In this document: positions 1-8,736 of the stretch, piece after piece
How the letters are laid out: each line of letters starts with the position of its first letter
Numbering within the stretch: position 1 is the first letter of the stretch
Assembly (NCBI GenBank): GCA_023614405.1
Contig: CM042688.1
Span: forward strand, 378,249,331 to 378,313,330
Length of the DNA stretch: 64,000 nt
Direction: 5' to 3'
Origin: Avena insularis
Lineage: Eukaryota; Streptophyta; Magnoliopsida; Poales; Poaceae
Made by a program: the position numbers and the translations under genes
Notes under the pieces: model-generated
What the model saw: the letters and a program-made list of their open reading frames with translations, nothing else
Told to the model about the DNA's origin: nothing
Database searches by the model: none

Positions 1-538
1 CTAGCGACATAGCCGGCTCCTGACTCATCGGCACCTTCGGATAACACGGCGGCACCTCCTGAGCCATCGGCGGCACCCATTGAGCCATCAGCGGCACCCC
101 CAGATAAGGCGGCGGTACCTCTTGAGCCATCAGCGGCACCTGCGGATATGGCGGCGGTACCTCCGGAGCCATCAGCAGCTCCGGGAGGACAGTGTGGATG
201 ATGTTGCCGTTGTTGGGGAACCGGTCCTAGTAGTTGGTGAAAATGTTGGTGCCGGTGAACAGCACCATCTCGCAGCCACAGTGGAAGTCCTGGCCATACA
301 GGAGACTAGCGTCCCTGAAGTTGACGAACTTGACCTTTAATGTCCTGTCCGGATTGTCGTGGAGGCGATACATATGGTACTTGTGGTGACCGTACCCAGC
401 ATCGAGGAAGGTGCACGCCAGCTGCCACTTTGTTCTCCACGGGGAGAAGGCCCAAATGCGTAGGGAATTGTCCTCCTGTGCGGCGATATCGGGGTCTTTG
501 CGCTCCGGTACGGTGGCCTGCAGCCGGAAGATGGCCAT
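1..538 (-). pseudogene. Partial proline-rich-repeat protein gene, in-frame TAG
   Basis: I do not recognise the family. The start is the ATG at 538, in a good context (CCATGGCC), with a TATA-like TATTTAT on the minus strand at 617-623. The first 103 codons encode a soluble, Trp/Tyr/His-rich domain (WAFSPWRTKWQLACTFLD near residues 30-47). A TAG follows at 227-229. The same frame then stays open for 75 more codons to the window edge. That part encodes a proline-rich tandem repeat with units such as MAQEVPPPY and PEVPPPYPQVPL. Protein-like repeats directly after the stop, in the same frame, suggest that TAG replaced a sense codon in a longer protein. The C-terminus lies outside the window. Alternatives are a real 103-residue protein or a sequencing error. 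Confidence 0.5.
20..170. repeat. ~42-bp minisatellite coding for a proline-rich repeat
   Basis: Read on the minus strand, units of about 42 bp repeat the pattern 'atggct-cag-gag-gt(a/g)ccgccg'. There are three to four imperfect copies, one of them shortened. Unit length is a multiple of three, so copy changes would keep the frame of the overlapping gene. Confidence 0.7.
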
Positions 539-1690
539 GGATGACAGATGAGGAGGAAGTTGGTTGCTGGAAGCGGGGGATTAGAGATGGATTGGTGGTG
601 CGGGAAAGGGGAGAGGATAAATAGGAAGGAGATGATCCGATATTACTGTGGCAGATTATCGAATATTGGGGACAATCAATGTCACTGATAAAGCCGATGC
701 GTGTGGCAAATATCAATGACGATGACTAGGGTAAGCGATTGGACGGAACGCTGACTCTGCTTCCCGCACTCGATGGCCCAGTCATAATTTTGTGGTGCGT
801 CCAAGGCGACCGCGACCTCCCCCATTTGTGGGCCCTACGTAGATAATGGAGTTGATGGGTGCATGATAAAGTGAGCTCTTTCCTACTCCCTCCGGTCCGA
901 GATTTTCTATATCTATAATATCTATACCACTATATAGTAAAACAATTTTTGAATTTGGGTTTTCCCTTCAGTTCTAGAACCTTCCCAACATTGAGTAGTC
1001 TAAGCCGTTGATCTGCTATGCCCACTCTTGCATCTATGCCTGGCACTTGTTCAGGTGTGAAGCATCACAGCAGTCACCTCTTCCTTCCCATGTAAGCTTC
1101 CGCGCAATGGAGTAAACCGTGCAGGCGCAGCAGTGTAGAGAAGGTTGGGGCCCGTGGTGGTCTAGGACAACTTTCCTTCTGTTTGCCTCGTGCTTCTGCC
1201 CAAAAATGAGCTCTGGCGGGATGTTTTCTTTCTCTTCCATATTAGGCTGCTCTTCATAGTGCTAAATAACTTAGGCTAGTAAAACTTTCACATGTTACTA
1301 CAGTACCTTCAAGGTGTACTGGGTGAAAACAAATATACACAGTTACTTTTTATAGATGTGGCTCTTTCATGTTTTTTCGAGCTTTACCTATTATAGAGCA
1401 TAATTTTATATAGTGATGATATGTCATACTTTATTATTATGTGGGTCTCACGTGCCAACTTACTAATAAAAGGGTGACGACAAATACAAAGAAGCCGCTA
1501 ATCTTGTCCAACTAAACCAGGAATTTGTAAATAATAAGGCCTCAAAATATAGAAAAAGGACCCTAGTATAGAAAGGAAAGGCGCAATCAGGTAGAGCTTC
1601 ATTGATTATCAGTTGTGGTATATAAAAGAAGGGCGCAGCTCGAGGCTGGATAAGAGAGTCCTCATTCCCCCCCCCCCCACCCCAATCACA
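539..1690. other. Gene-poor interval with MITE traces
   Basis: I see no convincing gene. At about 888-903 there is a lone 'ctactccctccggtcc' end typical of Stowaway MITEs, with no partner. At 1326-1438 lies a sequence related to the inverted-repeat arms at 5011-5115 and 5499-5593, sharing 'caaatatacac', 'tatagatgt', 'ttttatatagtg' and 'gatatgtcatact'. It is probably one arm of the same element family. A ten-base C run starts at 1670. Confidence 0.5.
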
Positions 1691-2548
1691 ATGCTTGGGA
1701 TGGTCACTCTGAAGATGGAAGCCACCATTCTCATCTTCCTCCTGCTCCCAGCCCTTCAAGCCCCGACGGGTCTACAAGGTCTCTCCATTTATCCCTCACA
1801 ATCCATTGATTTTTCTTTTTTCGGTTCATCCGTGCAACTATTTTATTTTTCGAACTTCCGTTTCTATAGTGCGTGGATATTCATCTAGTCTGCCATCGCT
1901 GCGTCCGCAAGATCACCTCCTGCCAGAAGTGCGAGCACCCTAGGAGCGGATTCACTCACGAGCCCGCCATGGACGCCATCCTATCAGTGGCTAGGGTCGA
2001 GTGCGCAAGGCGGCAGTAGTTTTCTTCCCTACTACGAACTCCACGAGCACGAAATCATGTCCTAGTACGCTCCCTGCACTTGCACGGAGACCGGCTACGA
2101 CTTGGCCACCCTGCCGCCAGCGCTCGTCGCGCACCTCAAAGCGGTCCACTCGATCCATGTGCACAAGATCCAATATGCCACCACCAAATCTTTCCAGGAG
2201 CTGGTGCTACTGCCGGGTGAGCCGTCCCGCCGGCTCATCGTCATTGGGGAACAGGATGACACCGTGTTCGTTCTGACGATTTTCTCAGTAAGCACGGTCC
2301 CCCTCGTGTCTGCGGTCTGTGTTAGGGTCACGATGGGCGACTTGCCGGTGTACGGGTTAAGGATGTGGGCAGAATGCCAACCGCTGCTCTCCTGGATGGA
2401 CAGTAGGAGGAGGACCGGCAGCGTGCCGGTGGAGCTCGACGCGCGCAGCTCAGCTAAGACGGGCGAGGTAGCATTTGAGGACCTTACGTCTTACCTGGCG
2501 GCGCCGCCTCCTTACCTGGTCAGTCCTGCTACCTCGAAGGAGCTGTGA
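1691..2548 (+). pseudogene. SINA-like E3 ubiquitin ligase pseudogene (RING + SINA/TRAF-like)
   Basis: This is a decayed member of the plant SINA-like RING E3 ligase family, whose members transfer ubiquitin to substrates in the cytosol or nucleus. Exon 1 has the family leader MVTLKMEATIL in one frame (ATG at 1691) and CSQPFKPRRVYK in another, so there is a frameshift near 1730. A 91-bp intron (1779-1869, GT...AG) splits the RING and joins in phase to HLVCHRCVRKITSCQKCEH, which supplies Cys/His ligands. The zinc-binding region then meets a TAG at 2017-2019 with a frame change, and a TAG at 2063-2065. Next come APCTCTETGYDLATLPPALV and HLKAVHSIHVHKIQY. The C-terminal part is open to 2548. These lesions make a functional enzyme very unlikely. 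Family assignment rests on the Cys/His spacing and the H..H-IHVHKIQY tract. Confidence 0.85.
1779..1869 (+). other. Retained intron of the SINA-like pseudogene
   Basis: The donor is AAG|GTCTCT at 1779 and the acceptor is TTTCTATAG at 1861-1869. Removing it joins VYK to CVDIHLVC in phase 0, restoring the middle of the RING. An intron still in place means the copy is not a processed pseudogene. Confidence 0.7.
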
Positions 2549-2660
2549 TTCTTCTTTCGCGTCGAGTTTTAGTGGTGATGTAAGCTGTTGTTAATTGGTT
2601 TAATTGTAGAATGATCATTTTCATACCAGGAATGGTGGATTTTGTAGTACTAGTACTCTA

Positions 2661-2894
2661 TCTCTGTCCCAGGAAATAAGTCTCCCTTATTTTTGATTTT
2701 TGTTTGACCAAGATTTACTCTAAATATATATATAAAGAATGTTGGTACTGTACAAATTTAGCATCATTGGAAAGTTTTTTCAATACGAATTCGACGAAAC
2801 AAATTTTACACATATAAGTAAATTTTAGTTGCTCCATTTATTCGGTCAAACTTTACTTTGGAGCGCGCGTGCGCCTTATTCCTTGAAACAGAGG
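2661..2894. mobile_element. Stowaway-like MITE, TA target duplication
   Basis: The ends CTCTGTCCCAGGAAATAAG and, inverted, CTCTGTTTCAAGGAATAAG form terminal inverted repeats. TA lies on both sides (2659-2660, 2895-2896). The interior is AT-rich and non-coding. Confidence 0.75.
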
Positions 2895-3375
2895 TACTAG
2901 ATGAGTTCGTGGATGTACTCTCCTGAGTATTTTTCATGAAGTCTTAACTTACGATGGGTTGTGCGGATCAGTGGATGTACTATCCTGAGTAGTAAGCTGA
3001 ATAGGATTAAAGCTCTCTGTTTAGGAAGGCCAGAGGGCTAATTCGCAATACTACCAAGTAGATGAACTCTAATTAATTTATGCATGCATGACAAGTTTTA
3101 CATGCATGAGACGCTATATAAAAAAAGGGAACATGATGAGAGATGAAACAACATGCACTGGGAGATGAGAGAAAATAGAGATATCTAAATTAATGAGTCA
3201 CGGGAATTAAGACAATAAAGAGGATAGGTCTTATTATAATTTCTACAATTTTAAAAAGCTCTCTGGCCTAATAATCCCAAACAGAGGTAGGAGTACTGGT
3301 CAACATACATTCGGGAGCACTAGTATGTACTACTACTAGTAGTACTACAATAGTGGAGTACGGTAGTAGTACCCC

Positions 3376-3468
3376 CCTCCGCTTCATATTAATTGTCACT
3401 GTATTGGATGTACTCGTATCTAGAACTAAAACATGTCTAGATACATCCATTTTTGCGACAAGTAAATA
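3376..3468. mobile_element. Stowaway MITE remnant
   Basis: It opens with 'ccctccgcttcatattaatt' and ends near 'tttttgcgacaagtaaatat', both typical Stowaway arm sequences. The outer right end is missing. The preceding 3295-3375 stretch is rich in short 'agtactactactagtagt' palindromes. Confidence 0.5.
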
Positions 3469-4013
3469 TAGCCATTTTTATATTAGTACTAGTTTGGTTG
3501 GAAGAAATCATATTTTTCCACAGTAGGGACGGTGGTTTTTTGCTAGTACTAGTACTAGTACATAGAAGGTAGTAGTAATTTTATATTGTACTAACTCAAC
3601 ATAAATTCGGACAATCGACAAATGTTCATCTTGCGGTTCTACTGCTACAGTGCTACTAGCAGTTTTTCAAGTGCCCGTACACCCTCTGTCTTTCAGCAGT
3701 ACTCCGCCTAAGCAGTATAAATGGAATTACTCAAATAAAGTCTCTACCACTAAAATTATAATCTGCCATGGCTGTTGATTGACAAGACAATTCATTGAGG
3801 TGGGGTGGGCTGTTTGTGTGTGCTACGATGCCTACTCCTACTATCACTCTGCAGTCAAAATAAAAGAAACAGTTGCGATTCCTTACATTAATTCTTGCCT
3901 CCGCCCCTTGCATGCCTGCAGTATATACATGCATTAACTTTTGCGAGTAGTATAGTACAAGTAGGAGTAGTACCAAGCAAGGATATACTGACAGACAAAG
4001 ATATACTCGTAGG
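3469..4013. other. Interval without a recognisable gene
   Basis: I see AT-rich DNA with 'ctagtactagtactagt' short repeats near 3542-3560. No conserved reading frame is evident. Confidence 0.4.
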
Positions 4014-4757
4014 TCACATGGTGTACCATTCTGAGTCTTTGTCTTCTTCTTTGGTCTGCTTGCCCTTGCCATTGCCCTTTCCCTTCTTCCTTAGTTCTTT
4101 TTTTTTTTGGTTGAACATTTTGAGAGTTTGTTGACCCCTCTCGAAGTTCACTATCCGCATGTATACCTCGTAGGTCACATAGGCATCGAGGCTTGCATAC
4201 TTGATCTGCTCTTCGGTCAGGGGCATGTTCCCCCCCACTGCTTGTGGTCCACATCCTCCTTCTTCTTCTTCTTCACAACTTTGTAACGGATGTCTATGAG
4301 GGCCACCGCGTAGTCAGCCAAAGCATCCTTCTCATTCGTGGAGCCGACAGGCTTCCACCTCTTATGGATGTCCACGAAGTTCGTCACTGGTACTAGAGAA
4401 CTCCTAAGCCTGATACGGTCGTTGCCAATGTCGACACCTGCAAAGGAAATGTTAGGGTTGGCGAGGAACTCTGCTAGCTTTGAGCATGGCTGGTCGGCCT
4501 GGCAGATCTGGTAGACCAGGCAATCCATGCCCACACATAGCTGGACGACAGCAGCCTTCTGCATCGATGATTGCTCGTTGGTCTACTCGATGTTGAGGCC
4601 AACAATCTTGTCGTCCATTTCCTCCAGGAGCTCTGTTGGTATACGCCACACTAGTATACGAAGCTCTGTTGGTATACACCACACTAGTATACGCCACCTA
4701 TAGTGTGGCGTTGCCAGGGTCCACGAAGTAGTACATCTTGTCCAACGGCGCTACCAT
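4014..4757 (-). pseudogene. WRN-like 3'-5' exonuclease (DEDD family) pseudogene
   Basis: The family is the Werner-syndrome-like exonuclease group, nuclear proteins that remove nucleotides from DNA 3' ends using acidic residues in ExoI-III. Visible pieces in order are MVAPLDKMYYFVDPGNATL (from 4757), then a 33-bp tandem duplication, then ELLEEMDDKIVGLNIE and a TAG (ExoI, where D-x-E is now N-x-E). After that come MQKAAVVQLCVG, FAGVDIGNDRIRL (ExoII) and LTEEQIKYASLDAYVTYEVY (ExoIII). The ExoII and ExoIII frames differ. The shift falls in a run of seven C at about 4230-4236 (plus strand), consistent with a one-base slip. The lost ExoI Asp, the stop and the frameshift make it inactive. The tail is Lys-rich. 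Confidence 0.85.
4629..4693. repeat. 33-bp tandem duplication inside the exonuclease pseudogene
   Basis: Two copies (4629-4661, 4662-4693) share 'agctctgttggtatac(g/a)cc' plus 'acactagtatacg'. The unit is 33 bp, which would add 11 codons without shifting frame. Short motifs related to it continue to about 4710. Confidence 0.8.
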
Positions 4758-5010
4758 GGACTGTGATTGGCGCCTTATTTTGTTTTCCAGAGGTCCGGTC
4801 GGGTGACAGAAAAGGAATGGGATAGAGAAGAAAGGAACCGCTCAGAAGATCGGGAGATGCATGCATGAGCAATTCTGGAGACGAAAGGGCATGCAGTTTC
4901 CCCCTGGCCCCGCCCACATACTCCTATAGAATATAATTTATTTACGGATCAGTTTTATGGACGCGGATTATTTACGGCTATAGGTTAATTTCTAGATTAT
5001 ACAAAAACTA

Positions 5011-5593
5011 CAAGAACCAAACACACGGGATACTTTATGAACGAAGCTCGAAAGTATAAATATTTTTTGAGTTTCACCTACTACTATAATTTTATATAAA
5101 AAATGATATGTCATACTTATATTATCTTATCCTCACATACAAGGTACTTGCAACTCACTAGTTATTTCTTATCTTATCTTATATTACCATTATATCTCTA
5201 CCATTATAATGGAGCAGTTTTGAATTGGATCCTTAGCACCAATCCTTACCGTTGGACTGGTAGATCCAATGGTTCATAGCGCATGGATTTGTGTTGAATA
5301 GTACCTAATGAAAAATCCACCATTTTCAAGAACCATCATGTCACCACCCCCAAAATTTCATAGCATAGTAGGCTGTATTCTCTCTACTACTACAATGGAG
5401 CAGTTTTGAATTGGATCCATAGCACCAATCCTGACCGTTGGGCTGTTAGATCCAATGGTTCATAGGAGTTGTTTGTGTTGAATAGTACCTAGACGTCTGA
5501 CATATCACCACTATATAAAATTTTAGTAGGTAAATCATAAAAAATATAAATTTGATCAACATCTATAAAGTATGGGTGTATATTTGGTTCTTG
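5011..5593. mobile_element. Inverted-repeat element with internal direct repeats
   Basis: Arms of roughly 95-105 bp (5011-5115 and 5499-5593) are inverted and imperfect, with 'caagaaccaaa' at the outer ends and 'gatatgtca' at the inner ends. Between them lie two direct repeats (5208-5307, 5394-5491), both starting 'aatggagcagttttgaattg'. There is no coding capacity. I could not define a target duplication. Confidence 0.55.
5208..5491. repeat. Two ~100-bp direct repeats
   Basis: The copies at 5208-5307 and 5394-5491 run from 'aatggagcag' to 'gttgaatagtaccta'. They differ at scattered positions and are separated by 86 bp. Confidence 0.8.
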
Positions 5594-5758
5594 TACTTTT
5601 ATATCATTTAGAAGTCAATGATTATTAGCTATCTAAAACTTGAAAATTATGGTAACATGGTCTAGAGAAACGAGGGAGAAGATTTAGAATGATGGAGAAG
5701 TGTGTTTTGAGTTTTGTGCATACCATTCATTGTGATGAGGACTATCAATAAAATCTTC

Positions 5759-5928
5759 TAGATGCTAGAATGGAAAAGAAGATCCAACAGCTGGAAATGT
5801 TGGGATTCGCGAGTCTTGATCCAACGGTCAATATTCAAAGTTATTCATACACATTTCTAGCGTTGGATCAAGACTCTCGAATCCCAACATTGCCAGCAGT
5901 TGGATCTTCTTTTCCATTTTAGCATCTA
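5759..5928. repeat. 68-bp-arm foldback (hairpin)
   Basis: The left arm 5759-5826 and right arm 5861-5928 are inverted copies with about 64 of 68 positions paired and a 34-base loop. Arms begin TAGATGCTA(G/A)AATGG and end TTGATCCAACG. It may be a foldback transposon or a small-RNA hairpin. It lies just left of a Stowaway MITE. Confidence 0.85.
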
Positions 5929-5938
5929 AAAAATACTA

Positions 5939-6061
5939 CTCCCTCCGTCCATAAATAACTTACTTGGGTTTGTCTAGATTCGAATGTATCTATCCACTAA
6001 AATGCGTCTAAATATATTTGAATCTAGACGAAACCACTCAGTTATTTTTGGATGAAGGGAG
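5939..6061. mobile_element. Stowaway MITE (123 bp), TA target duplication
   Basis: The termini CTCCCTCCGTCCATAAATAA and, inverted, CTCCCTTCATCCAAAAATAA are flanked by TA (5937-5938, 6062-6063). The inner arm 'gtctagattc' is also inverted. Confidence 0.9.
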
Positions 6062-7111
6062 TACTTTTGATAGTCTTAGACACAATGTATGCATATTACT
6101 ACTCCAAGTTACTTACCACTGAGACCAGTCTTAGAGCAACTCTAGCATGGAAAAAATAGTGTGATATTTCACGCTATGTAGCGTGATATAGCGTATTTGG
6201 ACAGTGAATGATATTTTTTTAAGATTTCGCTCAGTATGGCGCTAGTTTTTAAATAGCATGCTATATCACGCTAAAATATCACAGCGTTAGCGCTATTTCA
6301 AGTATAGGGCGTTATTTTTTTTTGGCGGGTGTGGAGTAAGATAACATATGATGAATGGGTCGAGTAAGCAAACATACAATGCAAATTTGATTGTTAAACT
6401 TAAGTGATCGTGTCAAGCCGCCGCCTCCACCTGCAGCACCTGGCGCTATACCTAGATTCAGCCCTGCCGATTATCCTCCAACTTGGATAGCGCCAGAATC
6501 GATTATGCATGTGGAAGTATTACTCTAGGCAATTCATTACATGCTGAAATCGTTTATATTCATGATATACCTGTTATATTTTTAAATTTTTATAAAAAGA
6601 TGTTCTATAAAGTAGCACGTTATTAGCACGCTATAACTTTCATATCGTCTAAAGAAAAGCCACGCTAAATTAAATAGCACGCTAGTATTTTTTTCTTGAT
6701 CTCTAGTTGCTTGTATAAATTTGGTAGTCTCTTAGGCCTTCTGCAGCATGTGAAAAAATTGGTGCCCAAATCACTTTACAAGAATCAGGCACCGGTGCCT
6801 TCTGTTGCCCGATCGATGCCACCAAATTTTTTCAGGGAACCGGAGCACCTAGGTGCTCCGATGCGCCAAACTGTTCACCCAATAGAATAGCAATATATGT
6901 GTACTATGCATGTTGTTGAGAGGACCTTCACCAAAGATAAGCCATGGAGATTGGTCTAGTTCATTTGTTTATCACGTTGTGGGACATCTATTTATTTTTG
7001 GCCAAAGTGATCACATTGTGAGCTCGGTGCCTCAAAAGAATTTCTAGGCATCGCTTATGATGTGGAAACTTTCCTATCTATTGGGCATCGACCATGCTAT
7101 GGAAGGCCTTA
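6062..7111. other. Interval with partial Harbinger/Tourist-type ends
   Basis: No gene is seen. TTAGAGCAACTCTAGC at 6131 resembles a PIF/Harbinger MITE end. Below it 'tagcgtgatatagcg', 'cgctaaaatatcac' and similar inverted fragments recur to about 6700. A second partial end, 'gatctctagttgcttgtat', lies at 6700. I could not pair these ends confidently. Confidence 0.4.
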
Positions 7112-7512
7112 GAGCATCTCTAGTGGCTTGTCTAAATTTGGTAGTCTACATCTTCACTTTATAGATAATGGTGTAAAAAGATTCCTTTTTACACGACTTT
7201 AGTTTTGTAGTGGATAGTCTAAATTTGATAGTCTATATGTCCATCTGCGCACAAATAGTCAATATAATAGTCAATATACATAGAAAATCAGTACAACAAA
7301 TGCTCTGATTTGGTGCGGGAGCGAGCTCGCGAGCGACCAACTTTGCTTTAGACATGGTGGCTCAGTTTTCCAAATATGGACAATGAGTAGCCTGTTTGGA
7401 GGATGTCTAAATTTTAGACCACCAGATACACAAGCCACACGAAGCATTTTTTGGTCCATGGTGGTCTATATTTGGCTTAGACTACCGGATACACTAGCCA
7501 CTATAGATCCTC
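7112..7512. mobile_element. Tourist/Harbinger-type MITE (401 bp), TTA target duplication
   Basis: The left end GAGCATCTCTAGTGGCTTGT pairs with the right end read inverted, GAGGATCTATAGTGGCTAGT. Both are followed inward by 'ggtagtcta'. TTA occurs at 7109-7111 and 7513-7515, the expected 3-bp duplication of PIF/Harbinger elements. No open frame of note. Confidence 0.88.
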
Positions 7513-8049
7513 TTAGGCTAGTCATAGTGGGAAACATACTACTCTAGTTCATCTTACTACGTACCTTCATGTGTGTACGTAATTGAGCCGAAGATAGAGA
7601 ACTTATTTTTGCAGAAATGACTTCGGAAATATTCCGTACCTAGAAAGGCTAGGACATTACAGTAAACTATTTTTTCTAATCATTGGACTATAGATACTCA
7701 TAGGATAGGATGGGATATTATTGTTCTATATCTTTTGAACTGTATAGCCAAATTCAAAATCCTAGAGCGGCAAATTCTCCCACCTCACCTCCACCGAAAT
7801 ATTTCGAGTGGTCACACGCCCCAAGTTGTAGCCGTACGGAATTCCTTTTCTACCCCCGACAATGTCCTATCTACTAATGTCAGGGCATGGGTATGGTTCG
7901 TAATCCCCCTCCCCCGGGGGGGCTGGGGGTCCCCACTGCTCTAAAGCTGGGTAGTCCACCTTCCACCGATGCAATTTCCCCCAAAGAACTCCGAAAAACC
8001 CTAACCCCTTTCTCACCTCCGGCTCCTACACCACCGCCACGGCCCATCC

Positions 8050-8300
8050 CCGTAGCGCTTCACCGGCCTACATGCCACCCAACCCCTCTTACCTCCAGCA
8101 CCTGCACCACCGCACCGTTATCATATCCGCCGCACTTCGCCCGCCTACACGCCACCCAACCCCCTATCTCACCTCCAACTCCTCCACCACCGTACCAGAA
8201 CATCACCGCCGCACTTCGCCGGCCCACACGCCACCCCAAACCCCCTATCCTACCGCCAGCTCCTGCACCACCGCACTTTGCCGACCTACACGCCATACCT
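8050..8300. repeat. ~75-bp C-rich tandem repeat (about 3 copies)
   Basis: Imperfect units contain 'cttcgcc(g/c)gcc', 'acacgccaccc', 'aaccccctat' and 'ctgcaccaccg'. The frames through it are low-complexity Pro/Thr/His and look like by-products of the repeat. It lies in the probable promoter or 5' leader of the spliced gene that follows. Confidence 0.65.
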
Positions 8301-8414
8301 CTATACCATATACTCCTGACCAGTCTACGGGATCAGCCGACGTCCACCTTACTCGAAACCTAGTTCGCCTGACACCCTCTTCCATAAAACCGTGTTAGTT
8401 TTGCCGAATCCCTA

Positions 8415-8690
8415 GTCCACAACACCTGACCTGCTTCACCTACGCTGGTGTGTGCTGCATTAGATCTGCTTCACGGACTCAATAGTCCACAACACCAGAT
8501 CTGCTTCACCGACGCTCTTGTGCAGTGCCTCGAATCCATAATCAGTCGTAATAGATCTGCTTCACCGATGATGTCGTGCACTACACCAGATCTCCTTCAC
8601 CGACCATCTTGTCAAACAAGCCATACCCATCAACAACCTCCATAGATCTACTTCACAGACGCCACCGAGATCTATCTGCTTCATCCCGAC
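8415..8690. repeat. Degenerate repeat of AGATCTGCTTCACCGACG
   Basis: Copies of 'agatct(g/c)cttcac' occur near 8462, 8497, 8553, 8588, 8644 and 8672, with irregular 24-56 bp spacing. A related 'agatctgcttgttcg' lies inside exon 1 of the next gene. The block probably belongs to the 5' leader of that gene. Confidence 0.65.
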
Positions 8691-8736
8691 TCACCACTAC
8701 CGGGCACCCTCGGCGTCCTTGACGTCACCTGCAAAG

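Noticed and set aside
6134..6700. Complete Harbinger-type MITE
   Set aside because: The left end is plausible, but no convincing inverted right end or TTA duplication was found.
7887..8398. 158- and 108-codon Pro/Thr/His-rich frames
   Set aside because: They overlap a ~75-bp tandem repeat, are low complexity, exist in two frames at once and have no splice or start context of a gene.
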